From the NCBI GenBank assembly GCA_963811895.1, contig CAWETE010000005.1:404369-468368 (forward strand): a stretch of 64,000 nucleotides of DNA, read 5' to 3'. Shown here in pieces: positions 33,932-43,600 of this stretch; the stretch's first letter is position 1, and every line of letters starts with the position of its first letter. Made by a program: the position numbers and the translations under genes. The notes beneath the pieces were generated by a model. It saw only the letters and a list, made by a program, of their open reading frames with translations. It was not told where the DNA came from and ran no database searches. The stretch comes from DASSUW01 sp963811895. GTDB taxonomy: Bacteria; Actinomycetota; Thermoleophilia; Solirubrobacterales; Solirubrobacteraceae.

Positions 33932-34208
33932 TCGGCCCGATCGCCAGCCGCTCGGAGCGGCCGGGCAGCAGGTCGCCGCCGGCGGCGACCTGGTCGCGCG
34001 GAGGCGCCGGGAGCCCGAACAGCCGGTGCCCGAACTCCGCCGCGCTGTGGCGCAGCGCGCGGCCCGCCTGCGGGCGGCTCAGCCGCCAGCCGGCTGCTAC
34101 CAGCGTCGTGCCGTGCCAGAGCTCCCAGCGCCAGCGGCGGAAGGGGAAGCGGCCCGGCGGGAGCTCGTGGAGCGCGTAGCCGAACTGGAGACCTTCGACG
34201 GTGGGCAC
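33888..34208 (-). CDS. Hypothetical protein, about 106 residues
   Basis: The frame from GTG 34208 begins PTVEGLQFGYALHELPPGRFPFRRWRWELWHG and ends PITCLLVPRALLADA. Codon third positions are strongly G/C-biased from this GTG onward but less so upstream, which favours GTG over the in-frame ATG at 34271. The Trp/Arg-rich middle and the following TTLVAAGWRLSRPQAGRALRHSAAEFGHR are soluble-looking. I recognise no family. It converges on the cupin-like gene with a 44-bp overlap and is divergent from the metalloprotease gene. Confidence 0.55.
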   Translation of the reverse strand: MPTVEGLQFGYALHELPPGRFPFRRWRWELWHGTTLVAAGWRLSRPQAGRALRHSAAEFGHRLFGLPAPPRDQVAAGGDLLPGRSERLAIGPITCLLVPRALLADA

Positions 34209-34286
34209 GGGCGACCAGGCTAGCGCCGCGCCAGGTGCTCGCAGCGCGTAGGATCGCGCCCAGGCGACCATACGAAGGAGGGGGAC

Positions 34287-36194
34287 ATGGTGCGTACGCG
34301 CAAGGCAGCGCTCGTTCTCGCGGTGCTGGGGGCGATGCTCACCGTGCCGGCGGTCGCGGCCGCCGACGGGGACGGACTCGAGCCTGGTGGCATGACCGAC
34401 TTCGACGAGCGGGTGACCGTCAACGTCGTGTTCGTCGGCTTCGACGAGGGCGACGCGCCGTGGAAGGCCGTGCAGCGCCAGCTGCCCTCGGGCGGCGAGC
34501 CGATCGTCCGCTCGCGCGCGTTCTATGGGATCGACGAGCCGCTCGGGCTCGACTACGACTACGAGTACCGGCCCTACTACACGAGCCGCTCGTGGGAGGA
34601 CGGCTTCTTCTCGTACCTGTCGTCGATCTCGGTCGCCAAGCCGCTGACCGAGTGGCAGCAGGCCTACAACGCCCAGGCCGGCGTGCTCGACGTGACCAGC
34701 AACCGCTGGATAGACGCGCCGACCGTCGAGAAGCGGCTGATCGACACGGCGCCGCAGGGCGTCGACACGCGCAAGCCCACGATCTTCTTCATCAACTGGT
34801 ACGGACGTAACGACTTCAAGTTCCACGTCTACTCGAAGGTCGGCGAGCCGGATCCCGACACCGGCCATGACTTCGGGCTGCTGAGTGACGACCGCAAGAT
34901 CGTCGCCTGGGGCGGGACCTCGCCCGACGACGAGGAGACCGGCCTCGGCCGCCGCGGGGTGCATCGCGTGTGGTTCTACGACCTGTCGGCAGGCCCGGAG
35001 GTGTGGGGCGGCAACTTCGACATCACCAACGCCGACCTCGACGGCGACGGTGTCCCCGACTACCGCATCCCGGTCTCGTGGGAGTACGGGCACTACCGCC
35101 CGCGCGCGGCCCTGCCGGGCGACCTCGGCAAGGTCATCCGCTACGTGGGGCTCGACCTGCTCTTCACGAGCTCGCCGCTGTACCCGCCGTACTTCACCGC
35201 CGACCGGCTGCCCGACCGCGTCGACCTCGACGTCAACACGGTCGAGGGCCTGCCCGGCGTCGACGCTTCCCGCCAGTTCATCAAGCGCGACCTGTTCATC
35301 GGGGAGGAGCGCGAGCTGCCGACGGGCTTCGCCCTCCAGGACGACTACCAGGACCTGCCGTTCTCCGGTGACTTCCGGCGCTGCTTCGAGGGCGAGTTCC
35401 CGGCTGCGGGCGACCAGTTCCCGTGCTTCCCGAAGCTCGAGGACTACCCGCCGGACGCGAACCTGTTCCTGGCCGCCGCCCTCAACCAGGGCCGCTTCCT
35501 CGATCGCGACGCCGACTACGAGGCGGGGCTGATCAACTACGCGACACCCGATGCGCCGACCCCGCTCGGGTACGCCGACGACAACTGGCTCGACGGCACG
35601 CAGAGCGGCGTGTTCAGCTTCGTCTCGCCGGGCATCGTCGAGGCCGGCTACGGGCTCACGACGACGATGATCCACGAATACGGCCATCACTCGTCGATGA
35701 GCCATCCGCACGACGGCTACGACCCGCAGACGGGCGTCGACTTCGAGCCGACGGGCGAGTTCTTCTTCGCCTGGCTCGGCGACGAGTCGAACTCGATGAT
35801 GAGCTACATCGACGTCAACTGGGACTTCAGCCAGTTCGACCGTGACAACTCGGCCCGCCACCACGCCGGCGGCTACGCGCTGGTCGCCAACCGCGTCGCC
35901 GCGGACATCCTGCGCGACCGCGACCGCCGCCGGGCCGAGGGCGACCTCGAGGCCGCCGACCGTTCGCTGCGGCGCGCGCAGGCCGCGCTCGAGGCACACG
36001 ACTACAACGCCATGCTCGCCCACGCCGCGAGCGCCTACCGCTCCGTGCGGGCGGGCGCCGCGAAGGCGGGCGTGAAGATCCGCGTGCGGCAGCCGAGCAC
36101 GTGGACGGTCCTGGGCGCGCCGCGCGGGTCGCGGATGGCGGCGGGCGCGATCGACCTCGGCGCCCCGCAGAACCGCAAGCGGGTCGGGCGGTGA
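34287..36194 (+). CDS. Secreted metzincin-like metalloprotease
   Basis: This 635-residue secreted protein has a signal peptide cleaved near AVAAADG. Near the C-terminal third it carries MIHEYGHHSSMSH, giving His463-Glu464, His467 and His473. That is an HExxHxxSxxH zinc site equal to the metzincin consensus except that Ser replaces the Gly. A Met-turn candidate SNSMMSY follows about 35 residues later (Met504/505). The N-terminal 400 residues show no recognised domain. A basic helical tail follows the protease domain. GAAGGAGGGGG at 34274-34284 is a strong ribosome site. The next gene overlaps its stop, an odd coupling between a secreted protease and a cytosolic deaminase. Confidence 0.75.
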   Translation: MVRTRKAALVLAVLGAMLTVPAVAAADGDGLEPGGMTDFDERVTVNVVFVGFDEGDAPWKAVQRQLPSGGEPIVRSRAFYGIDEPLGLDYDYEYRPYYTSRSWEDGFFSYLSSISVAKPLTEWQQAYNAQAGVLDVTSNRWIDAPTVEKRLIDTAPQGVDTRKPTIFFINWYGRNDFKFHVYSKVGEPDPDTGHDFGLLSDDRKIVAWGGTSPDDEETGLGRRGVHRVWFYDLSAGPEVWGGNFDITNADLDGDGVPDYRIPVSWEYGHYRPRAALPGDLGKVIRYVGLDLLFTSSPLYPPYFTADRLPDRVDLDVNTVEGLPGVDASRQFIKRDLFIGEERELPTGFALQDDYQDLPFSGDFRRCFEGEFPAAGDQFPCFPKLEDYPPDANLFLAAALNQGRFLDRDADYEAGLINYATPDAPTPLGYADDNWLDGTQSGVFSFVSPGIVEAGYGLTTTMIHEYGHHSSMSHPHDGYDPQTGVDFEPTGEFFFAWLGDESNSMMSYIDVNWDFSQFDRDNSARHHAGGYALVANRVAADILRDRDRRRAEGDLEAADRSLRRAQAALEAHDYNAMLAHAASAYRSVRAGAAKAGVKIRVRQPSTWTVLGAPRGSRMAAGAIDLGAPQNRKRVGR

Positions 36195-36631
36195 CGCACG
36201 AGGAGATGCTCGAAGTGGCCCTGGCGGAAGCCAGGGCCGGCTTCGAGGAGGGCGGGATCCCGATCGGGGGCGCGCTGTTCGACGCCTCGGGCGAGCTGCT
36301 CGGCCGCGGCCACAACCAGCGCGTGCAGCGCGACGACCCGTCGGCGCACGGAGAGACGGAGGCGTTCCGCAACGCGGGACGCCGCCGCTCCTACCGCGAC
36401 ACGACCATGGTCACCACGCTGGCCCCGTGCTGGTACTGCTCGGGCCTGATCCGGCAGTTCGGGATCGGGAGGGTGGTGCTGGGGGAGTCGCGGACGTTCC
36501 AGGGCGGCGTCGAGTGGCTGCGCGAGGCCGGCGTCGAGGTGATCGACCTCGACTCATCCGAGTGCGCCGACCTGCTCGGCTCGTTCATCGAGCAGCACCC
36601 GGAAGTCTGGGACGAGGACATCGGCGAGTGA
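36191..36631 (+). CDS. Cytosine deaminase-like nucleoside/base deaminase (Fcy1 type)
   Basis: A 146-residue zinc deaminase: His53-x-Glu55 in SAHGETEAF and Cys80/Cys83 in LAPCWYCSGL. The 'HGE' form rather than 'HAE', with the APCWYCSG loop and GGIPIGGALFD opening, matches yeast-type cytosine deaminases and related creatinine/isocytosine deaminases. It should hydrolyse an exocyclic amine of a pyrimidine-like base. GTG 36191 overlaps the protease stop, and its own stop overlaps the methyltransferase GTG, so three otherwise unrelated functions are translationally chained. Confidence 0.88.
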   Translation: MTHEEMLEVALAEARAGFEEGGIPIGGALFDASGELLGRGHNQRVQRDDPSAHGETEAFRNAGRRRSYRDTTMVTTLAPCWYCSGLIRQFGIGRVVLGESRTFQGGVEWLREAGVEVIDLDSSECADLLGSFIEQHPEVWDEDIGE

Positions 36632-37167
36632 GGAAGCCGTCGGCCGCGGCCGGGAGCGCGCTGTTCTTCGCGCTGGCGCCCGGCATCGTCGCGGGCGTGA
36701 TGCCGTACGCGCTGACCGGGTGGGAGACCGGGGAGGAGTGGTGGCTGCCGCTGCGCGTGCTCGGCGGCGTGCTCACCGCGGCGGCCGCGGCGGTGCTCGT
36801 GCACGCGTTCGCGCGCTTCGTGAGCGAGGGCCTCGGCACCCCGGCGCCGGTGGCGCCGACCGAGCATCTCGTCGTCGGCGGGCTCTACCGGTACGTGCGG
36901 AACGTGATGTACATCGCGGTCACCACGGCGATCCTGGGGCAGGCGCTGCTGCTCGGGCAGTCGGTCCTGCTCGCCTACGGAGCGCTGATGTGGGCGTTCA
37001 TGGCCGCGTTCGTGAAGCTCTACGAGGAGCCGACGCTGGCCGACCGGTACGGCGCGCAGTACGAGGAGTACCGGCGCGCCGTCCCGGCGTGGTGGCCGCG
37101 GCTCAGCGGAGGACGATCGCCCAGCTCGTCACCTTCGCGTCAAGGCTCTTCCCGACGCCGTCGGTGA
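36628..37167 (+). CDS. Isoprenylcysteine carboxyl methyltransferase-type membrane protein
   Basis: This 179-residue protein has four hydrophobic helices and the ICMT/PEMT family features GTPAPVAPTEHLVVGGLYRYVRNVMYIAV and LYEEPTLADRYGAQYEEYRRAVPAWWPR. The YRYVRNPMY-like and EEP...YxxYxxxVPxxxP motifs bind S-adenosylmethionine in this family. The substrate in bacteria is usually unknown. It begins with GTG overlapping the deaminase stop. The Arg/Ser-rich last 20 residues overlap the opposing propeller gene by 65 bases and lie outside the conserved domain. Confidence 0.88.
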   Translation: MRKPSAAAGSALFFALAPGIVAGVMPYALTGWETGEEWWLPLRVLGGVLTAAAAAVLVHAFARFVSEGLGTPAPVAPTEHLVVGGLYRYVRNVMYIAVTTAILGQALLLGQSVLLAYGALMWAFMAAFVKLYEEPTLADRYGAQYEEYRRAVPAWWPRLSGGRSPSSSPSRQGSSRRRR

Positions 37168-38371
37168 TGCGGACGACGACCTTGCGGGAGCCCTGCTTCG
37201 CGTAGGCGTGCTTGCCCTTGACGGCGAACGAGCCGTCGGCGCGGCGCTGGACGGAGCCGTAGGTGCGGTCGCCGTCGCCCCAGTTGATGAGCGCCTCGTA
37301 GTCGCCCGGGCGGGCGTCCGGATCGCCGTCGGTGAACGTCGCCACCGTGGCGTTGACGGTCCTGCCGGCGCGCGCCTCGAACGTCGTGCCCTGGGCGGTG
37401 ACCGGGTAGTCGAGCCCGACGTCGAGCCGCGAGATCCGGTTGTGGCTGCCCTGGGTGACCCAGAGGGCGCCGTCGGGAGCCGAGATGATGCCGTCGTTGA
37501 AGCCGCCGGGGATGCGGTAGGCCTTGGTGAACGTGCCGTCGAACGTCATGCGCGACACGACGCCGCCCATGAACTCGGAGATGTAGAGCGCGCCGTCGAC
37601 GCCCACCGTCATCGTGAGCGGGTCGGTGTTCTCGCGCGGGAGCGCGTACTCGTCGGTGAACTCGCCGTCGGTCGTCACGCGCGAGATGACGTTGTCGTTG
37701 CGCTCGGCGACGTAGAGCGCGCCGTCGGGTCCGGCCACGATGGCGCCCGGCATGCCGTTCTCGCCCGGGACCTCGAACTCGGTGACGACGCCGGCGGTCG
37801 TGATGCGGCCGAGCTTGTCGGTGTTCGACTCGCTGAACCACAGATTGCCGTCGGGCCCGACGGCGATGTCGCCGGCGAAGGCGCTCGTGGAGAGCAGCGG
37901 GTACTCGGTGACCACACCGTCGGCGGTGATGCGGCCGATCTCGTCGTCGCGGCCCTCGGTGAACCACAGCGCGCCGTCGGGACCCTCGACGATGGAGGTG
38001 GGGAACGAGTCCGGGTCGAGCGCGTAGCTCTGCGAGGAGCCGTCGGTCTCGACGCGGTGGATGGCGTCGCCGCCCGAGTCGGCGACCCACAGGGAGCCGT
38101 GGGCGACGGTGATGGCGCCCGGCATCTGGCCGAGCTCGTAGTGGCGGATCCTGCCGCTCTGGCCGATGCGCCAGATCCGGCCGAGGGAGCTGTCGGTCAC
38201 CCACGTGGCCCCGTCGGGGCCGATCGTCATGTCGTTCGGGAGGGCGAACTCGGCGGGGAGCTTGTAGGTCGTCAGCCGCTGGCTGGCGTTGGCGGCGGTC
38301 GCCGAGAGACCGGCGACGACCACCATCGCGAGCACGGCGGCAACCCTGGGGAGGAAGGGGAGATTGCGCAT
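37103..38371 (-). CDS. Secreted streptogramin-lyase-like beta-propeller protein
   Basis: A 422-residue protein with a signal peptide (cleavage near ATAANAS). About six repeated blades follow of the type I-x-x-GPDGALWxTE..IGRITxxGVVTEY, the Vgb/virginiamycin B lyase pattern. A C-terminal PKD/Ig-like domain (residues about 330-420) includes NWGDGDRTYGSV and GKHAYAKQGSRKVVVRITD. True Vgb enzymes linearise streptogramin antibiotics, but many secreted propellers of this type have no known lyase activity, and the added domain suggests an extracellular binding role. ATG 38371 begins the signal peptide; an upstream in-frame start at 38407 is less likely. Confidence 0.85.
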   Translation of the reverse strand: MRNLPFLPRVAAVLAMVVVAGLSATAANASQRLTTYKLPAEFALPNDMTIGPDGATWVTDSSLGRIWRIGQSGRIRHYELGQMPGAITVAHGSLWVADSGGDAIHRVETDGSSQSYALDPDSFPTSIVEGPDGALWFTEGRDDEIGRITADGVVTEYPLLSTSAFAGDIAVGPDGNLWFSESNTDKLGRITTAGVVTEFEVPGENGMPGAIVAGPDGALYVAERNDNVISRVTTDGEFTDEYALPRENTDPLTMTVGVDGALYISEFMGGVVSRMTFDGTFTKAYRIPGGFNDGIISAPDGALWVTQGSHNRISRLDVGLDYPVTAQGTTFEARAGRTVNATVATFTDGDPDARPGDYEALINWGDGDRTYGSVQRRADGSFAVKGKHAYAKQGSRKVVVRITDGVGKSLDAKVTSWAIVLR

Positions 38372-38427
38372 GCAAGCAGTCTCCGCGCGTGCCCCCGCCG
38401 CCCGCATCAGGGATTCTCCTGGTCTGA

Positions 38428-38901
38428 ATGGAGGCCATCGTCCTCTGCGGCGTCCAGGGCAGCGGCAAGACCACGCTCTACCGCGACCGCTTCGCCGCCA
38501 CCCACGAGCACGTCAGCCTCGACGTGCTGGGCAGCCGCGCGCGCGAGGCGGCGCTGATCGAAGCGTGCCTGGAGGAGGGACGGCCGTTCGTGGTCGACAA
38601 CACGAATCCGACCGTCGCCGACCGCGCCCGCTACCTCGAGCCGGCCCGGTCGGCCGGGTTCAAGGTGATCGGCTACCTCGTCGAGGGCGACGGCGAGTCG
38701 GAGCACGTGGGTCCGGGCAAGGCGGCTGTCACCCGCCGCCGGTTCGTACGCCCCGTGCCCGAGGAGGGCTTCGACGAGCTCTGGCACGCGGCGAATCGCC
38801 CGGAGGGCGATTCACTTGGGGGTATGTCCCGGGGGGACATACCCCCGGGTGCGGACCATTGGCGGATAGAGCCGCTGCTGACTACGCCACCACTGTTCTG
38901 A
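38428..38901 (+). CDS. P-loop kinase of the polynucleotide-kinase-like family
   Basis: A 157-residue protein with Walker A GVQGSGKTT (residues 8-16), the second-strand motif PFVVDNTNPTVADRARYLEPARSAGFKVIGY (the 'DNTN' of T4 PNK-like kinases) and lid arginines in AVTRRRFVRP. It should phosphorylate a small molecule or nucleic acid end. Family members normally end soon after the EEGFDELW helix. Here about 35 extra residues follow, encoded by DNA with two perfect inverted repeats, so the tail was probably added by a repeat insertion. It converges on the aldo/keto reductase gene with a 20-bp overlap. Confidence 0.85.
   Translation: MEAIVLCGVQGSGKTTLYRDRFAATHEHVSLDVLGSRAREAALIEACLEEGRPFVVDNTNPTVADRARYLEPARSAGFKVIGYLVEGDGESEHVGPGKAAVTRRRFVRPVPEEGFDELWHAANRPEGDSLGGMSRGDIPPGADHWRIEPLLTTPPLF
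38793..38846. repeat. Two perfect hairpin palindromes inside the 3' end of the kinase gene
   Basis: GAATCGCC (38793-38800) and GGCGATTC (38806-38813) form an 8-bp perfect stem with a 5-nt loop. They are followed by GGGGGTATGTCCC (38818-38830) and GGGACATACCCCC (38834-38846), a 13-bp perfect stem with a GGG loop. The second palindrome has the same G-run/C-run architecture as the element at 13906-13955. It may be a REP-like insertion, or a terminator that became translated. The lack of a T-tract argues against a simple intrinsic terminator. Confidence 0.6.
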
Positions 38902-39826
38902 GCGCGTCGTCGATCGCGCGCAGCGTGTCGTCGGAGAGCGTCACGCCCGCCGCCGCCACGTTCTCGCTCACCTGCTCGGGGCGCGTGGCGCCCACGATCG
39001 CCGACGCCACGTTGGGCTGGCGCAGGACCCAGGCCAGCGCGAGCTGCGACATCGTCAGCCCGGCGCCCTCCGCGACCGGCCGCAGCCGGTCGACGGCCTC
39101 GAGGATGTCGTCGGTCAGCCACTGCTTGATGAAGCGGTTCATCTTGCTGTTCTTCGCGCGCGAGCCGGCCGGGGGCGCCTCGCCGGGCCGGTACTTGCCG
39201 GTCAGCACGCCCTGGGCGAGCGGCGACCACACCACCTGCGAGATGCCGTTGCGCTCGCACAGCGGGATCACCTCCGCCTCGGGCCCGCGCCACAGCGCCG
39301 AGTACTGCGGCTGGCTGGACACGAACCGCGCCACGCCGGGCAGGTCGAGCGCGGCCTGGATCTGCTCCGCCGGCCACTCGCTGAAGCCGATGTAGCGCGC
39401 CTTGCCGGCCTCCACCACCTCGGTGAGCGCGCCCATCGTCTCCTCCAGCTCGACGTCGTCGTCGTAGCGATGGCACTGGTAGAGGTCGACGTAGTCCACC
39501 CGCAGGCGCTCGAGCGAGGCGTCGATCTGCTTGAGGATCTGCCCGCGCGAGAGGCCGCGGTCGCGCGCCGACATCGGGAAGAAGACCTTGGTGGCCAGCA
39601 CGTAGGAGTCGCGCGGGTAGTCCGCGAGGATCTCGCCCCACGCGCTCTCGGCCGCGCCGCGGCCGTACACGTTCGCGGTGTCGAAGAACGTGACGCCGGC
39701 GTCGAACGCCGCGCGCGTGCAGGCCTCGGTCTGCTCGCGCTCGACGCCGACCCCGTAGGTCAGCCACGACCCGAGCGCGATGGCCGACACCTGCAGATCC
39801 GAGTCGCCGAGTCGCCGCTGCTCCAT
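38882..39826 (-). CDS. Aldo/keto reductase (potassium-channel beta-subunit-like)
   Basis: A 314-residue TIM-barrel oxidoreductase with the catalytic tetrad Asp49 and Tyr54 (FFDTANVYGRG), Lys80 (LATKVFF) and His119 (YQCHRYD). NADPH-site motifs are WSPLAQGVLTGKY and AIVGATRPEQVSENV. The sequence is closest to the AKR6/Kv-beta-like group by these motifs. It should reduce aldehydes or ketones with NADPH in the cytoplasm. ATG 39826 opens MEQRRLGDSDLQVSAIALGS, the family start; the longer frame from 39886 lacks conservation. Confidence 0.92.
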   Translation of the reverse strand: MEQRRLGDSDLQVSAIALGSWLTYGVGVEREQTEACTRAAFDAGVTFFDTANVYGRGAAESAWGEILADYPRDSYVLATKVFFPMSARDRGLSRGQILKQIDASLERLRVDYVDLYQCHRYDDDVELEETMGALTEVVEAGKARYIGFSEWPAEQIQAALDLPGVARFVSSQPQYSALWRGPEAEVIPLCERNGISQVVWSPLAQGVLTGKYRPGEAPPAGSRAKNSKMNRFIKQWLTDDILEAVDRLRPVAEGAGLTMSQLALAWVLRQPNVASAIVGATRPEQVSENVAAAGVTLSDDTLRAIDDALRTVVA

Positions 39827-39882
39827 GCGCGGATCCTCGCACCTCGTCCTCGGGGGCTGCCCGCACCCGGCTCCGGGGGGTC

Positions 39883-39895
39883 TCACCGGCGGTGA
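39883..39895. promoter_or_regulatory. 13-bp palindrome TCACCGGCGGTGA in a divergent promoter region
   Basis: The 145-bp gap between the divergent aldo/keto reductase and DUF4097 genes holds a perfect 5+3+5 palindrome, TCACC-GGC-GGTGA. It is placed where an operator for either gene would sit. No known regulator site is matched, and it does not fit the phased motif seen at 52-58 kb. The rest of the gap shows nothing recognisable. Confidence 0.3.
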
Positions 39896-39971
39896 CGCCT
39901 GGCTGCCGCCTGGCCGCGGTCGAGGGCCACCCGTACCGTCGTCGCTCCCCCCAGATGAAGAGAGTCACGAC

Positions 39972-40610
39972 ATGAAGAAGGCACTACTGATCATCGGCGT
40001 GTCGCTGCTCGGGCTGCTCGCCCTCGGCGGCATCGCCTACGGCACGAACCAGGCGTTCTCGACCACCGACACCGAGACGACGCGAGTATCCGAGCGCGTG
40101 CGGGCGATCGACGTCGACATCGACACCGGCGACGTGGAGCTCGTACGCGGCTCGCAGCTGACCGTCGAGCAGACGAGCGAGTACCTCATCAGCAAGCCGG
40201 ACGTCGAGCACAGCGTCAAGGACGGCGTGCTCACGCTCAAGAGCGACTGCGGCGGGCTCTTCCTGCTCGACTGCACGACCGACTTCCGCATCGCGGTCCC
40301 GCCGGGCGTTGCGGTCAAGGTCAGGACCGACGTCGGCAACGTCACGAGCACGGCCCTCGCGTCGAGCGACGTCCGCGTCAAGACCGACGTGGGTGACGTC
40401 GACCTCGGCCTGACCACCGCGCCGGACCGCCTCGAGGCGCTCACCGACGTCGGCGATGTCGAGTTCCGGCTGCCGGACGCCGCCTACGCCACCGACACCG
40501 ACACCGACGTCGGCGAGATCGACGTCAACGGCGTCGTGCAGGACGATCGCGCCCCCCGGTCGGTGACGGCCAAGACGGACGTCGGCGACATCACGATCCA
40601 GGGCCGCTGA
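39972..40610 (+). CDS. DUF4097-family membrane-anchored beta-repeat protein
   Basis: This 212-residue protein has an N-terminal membrane segment (KKALLIIGVSLLGLLALGGIAYG) and an extracytoplasmic beta-helix-like domain. The domain is built from repeats around a T-D-V-G-D/N-V core: VRTDVGNVTS, VKTDVGDVDLG, LTDVGDVEFR, TDTDVGEIDV and KTDVGDITIQG. DUF4097 proteins of this kind are common surface-exposed proteins of unknown function. The repeats are regular and may bind a repetitive envelope ligand (inference). It converges on the LamG exoprotein with a 20-bp overlap. Confidence 0.85.
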   Translation: MKKALLIIGVSLLGLLALGGIAYGTNQAFSTTDTETTRVSERVRAIDVDIDTGDVELVRGSQLTVEQTSEYLISKPDVEHSVKDGVLTLKSDCGGLFLLDCTTDFRIAVPPGVAVKVRTDVGNVTSTALASSDVRVKTDVGDVDLGLTTAPDRLEALTDVGDVEFRLPDAAYATDTDTDVGEIDVNGVVQDDRAPRSVTAKTDVGDITIQGR

Positions 40611-43600
40611 CGGGCGTTCCCATATCGGCCTGAAGCTGGGCGGGCGTCAGCGCGCGGTTGTAGATCCGGACATCGTCCATCGTGCCGGCGAACCACTCGT
40701 TCCAGATCGCGTTCCCGCCCAGCTTCAGCGGCCCGGTGGACACCGTCATCGCCCCGCCGGCCGCCAGCGAGCGCACCTCGGCGCCGTTGACGTACAGCCG
40801 CAGTGTGCTGCCGTCGTAGGTCGTCGCCAGGTGCGTCCAGGTCGCGTTCGCGATCGCCGACGGACCGCGCGCGTCGCGCTGGCCGCCCACGTAGGCCTGA
40901 CCCGTCGGCTGCCCCGTGCTGGTGCTCGCATAGAGGGCGTACGTCATGTGCGCCGCCTGCTCCTTGAAGACGACGGTGCGCCAGGCGCCGCCGGAAGTCG
41001 GCCGCACCCACGCCTCGAGCGTCATGCCGGTGGTCAGGTCGAGCTCCGCGTGGTCGTTGATGCGCACGCTGTCGTTGGTCCCGTCGAACGTCAGTCCGCC
41101 GCCGTTGCGGCCGGCGGCCGTCCACGTCGGCCCGGTGAGCGTGCCCGTGTGGCCGTGCCCGGCGCGGTCGGTCAGCGTCGTGCCGCTGCCCTCGTTGAAC
41201 GAGTAGGCGGCCACGAGCCCCGGCGTGCTGCTCTGCTGGAACGTCGCGGACAGGCTGAGGCCGCCGGCCGGGACGGTCACGGTGTGCGCCGCGGCGCCGC
41301 CGTCCGACCAGGAGGAGAACGCGTAGCCGGACTGCGGGGACGGCGCGTCCACCGCATAGCGGAAGCCGACGATCTCCTCCTGCGCGAACGGCGTCGTCCG
41401 GCTGATCCCGTCGAGCAGCAGGCTCAGGCCGCTCGGTGAGGAGGTCAGCGAGACCGGCGCCTTCTCCGGCCGGATGATCACCGAGTCGGTGGCCTGGATG
41501 CCGTCCTCGTCCGTCGCCGTCAGCACGATCTCGTAGCTCGTCTGGCCGTTGAAGCTGTGGCCGCTGGAGGGGATGGTCAGCGAGCCCGATCCGCCGGTCA
41601 CGCCGTCGAGCACGGGGTGGATGTGGCTGTCGTGGTGGAAGACGACCTTCCACGACAGCGAGCTGCCGCCGAGCGCACCGTCGTCGGGGTCGCTGCCCTC
41701 GCCGGTGAACGCGATCGCGTCGCCCGCCCGGAAGGTCCGCGCCTCCGTGGGCTGGAGGATGGTCGCGGTGGGCGCCGACCCGACGGTGATCGTCACCGGC
41801 TCGGAGATCGTCTCGCTCGCGCCGTCGGACGTCGTCAGCCGCGCGGTGTAACGGCCGCTCGAGGCGTACGTGTGGGACGGGTTGGCCGCCGTCGAGGTCG
41901 CGCCGTCGCCGAACTCCCAGCGGTAGGTCAGCGGCCGGCCCTCGGGGTCGGCCGAGCCCGCGCTCGAGAAGCCGACGGCGAGCGGCGCCGGCCCGCTCGT
42001 CGGGGTCCCGGCCGCGCGCGCGGTCGGCGGCTGGTTGGCGTTGAGGTTGCGGATCCGGCGCACGGCGCCGGCGTTGTTCTGCTCGAACGGCCCGGCGTCG
42101 ACGTACCAGAGCGACCCGTCCGGTCCCTCCGCGAGCGCCACGATGTCGCCGTAGGGCCCGTCGGGGTCGCCGTCCGGCGGCTCGAAGTTGCGCACGGCGG
42201 TGACGTTCCCGGCCGCGTCGAGGCTGAGGCGCTTGATCCAGTTCATCGCGTAGTCGGAGAAGAAGTACTCGCCGGCGTACTCGGCCGGGAACTGGGACCC
42301 GCGGTAGATGAAGCCGCCCGTCACCGACGCGTCGTGGCCGTCGTGCTCGTACGAGTAGGCCGGGTTGGTCATCCCCGCCGTGCCGCACGGGCCTTCGCAC
42401 TGCGGCCAGCCGTAGTTGGCGCCGCGCACGCCGACGTTGATCTCCTCGAAGTCGCTCTGGCCGACGTCGCCGATCATCATGCGGCCGGTCGGCTGGTCGA
42501 TCGAGAAGCGGAAGGGGTTGCGCAGCCCGCGGACCCAGATGGCGTCCAGGTTCGGCCCCGCCCCGTCGTGGAACGGGTTGTCGGCGGGGACCGACCCGTC
42601 GGCGGCCACGCGCAGGATCTTGCCGTTGTAGGACCTGAGGCTCTGGGCCGACTGGGCGTCCAGGTGGTCGCCGACCGCGATGTACAGGTGTCCGTCGGGG
42701 CCGAAGTCGAGGTCGCCGCCCTGGTGCCAGACGTCGGCCGCGACGTTGTTCTCCCACACCACGAGCTCGCTGCTGAGCGGCGCGGTGCCGCCGCTGACCG
42801 TGAAGCGCGACACGCGGTTGCGCAGCGAGCTGTGCGTGTAGAAGAGGTAGACGCGGCCGTTGAGCGCGAAGGCGGGGTCGACGGTCATGCCGAGCAGCCC
42901 GCGCTCGTTGTCGGCGGGGACGTTGGGGATCTGGAGGAGCGGCACCGGGTCGACGCTGCCCGACCCCGGCTGCACGACCCAGACGGTGCCGTCGCGCTCG
43001 GCCACCAGCATGCGCCCGTCGGGCGTGAAGGCCAGCGCGGTCGGCTCGTCGAGGCCGATGACCACGCGGTCGTTGACGAAGCTCGGCGTGGAGTTGACGA
43101 CGTTCACGGTCACCGGGGCGGACGTCGTCGCGTTGCCGGCGGCGTCGCGCGCCACCGCGGTCAGCGTGTGGCTGCCGGCCGCGCTCTGCGTCGTGTCCCA
43201 TTGGGCCTGGTACGGGGCGCTCGTGTCCTCGGCGCCGAGATCGGCGCCATCCACGCGGAGCCGCACGCCCGTCACGCCGCGGTCGTCGGCCGCCGTGGCC
43301 GCCAGGGTCACCGTGCCGCTGACCGTGCCGGGCGCCGGTGCGGTGAGCTGGACCGTCGGCGGGGAGGTGTCGCAGGGCGCCGCGGTGACGGTGAGGGTCG
43401 CCTGGGCGGAGCGGTTCGTGGCCGCGTCGTAGGCGTCGACGGCGATCGGCACGCTCGCGCCGCACGTCAGCCCGCCGAACGTCGCCGTCGTCGCGCCCGT
43501 CGAGCCGGCCGGCGCGCCGCTGCGGTAGAGGCCGTAGCCGGCGACCCCGACGTCGTCGGTCGAAGCCGTCCAGCTCACGGTCGCGGACGTCTCGGTGGCC

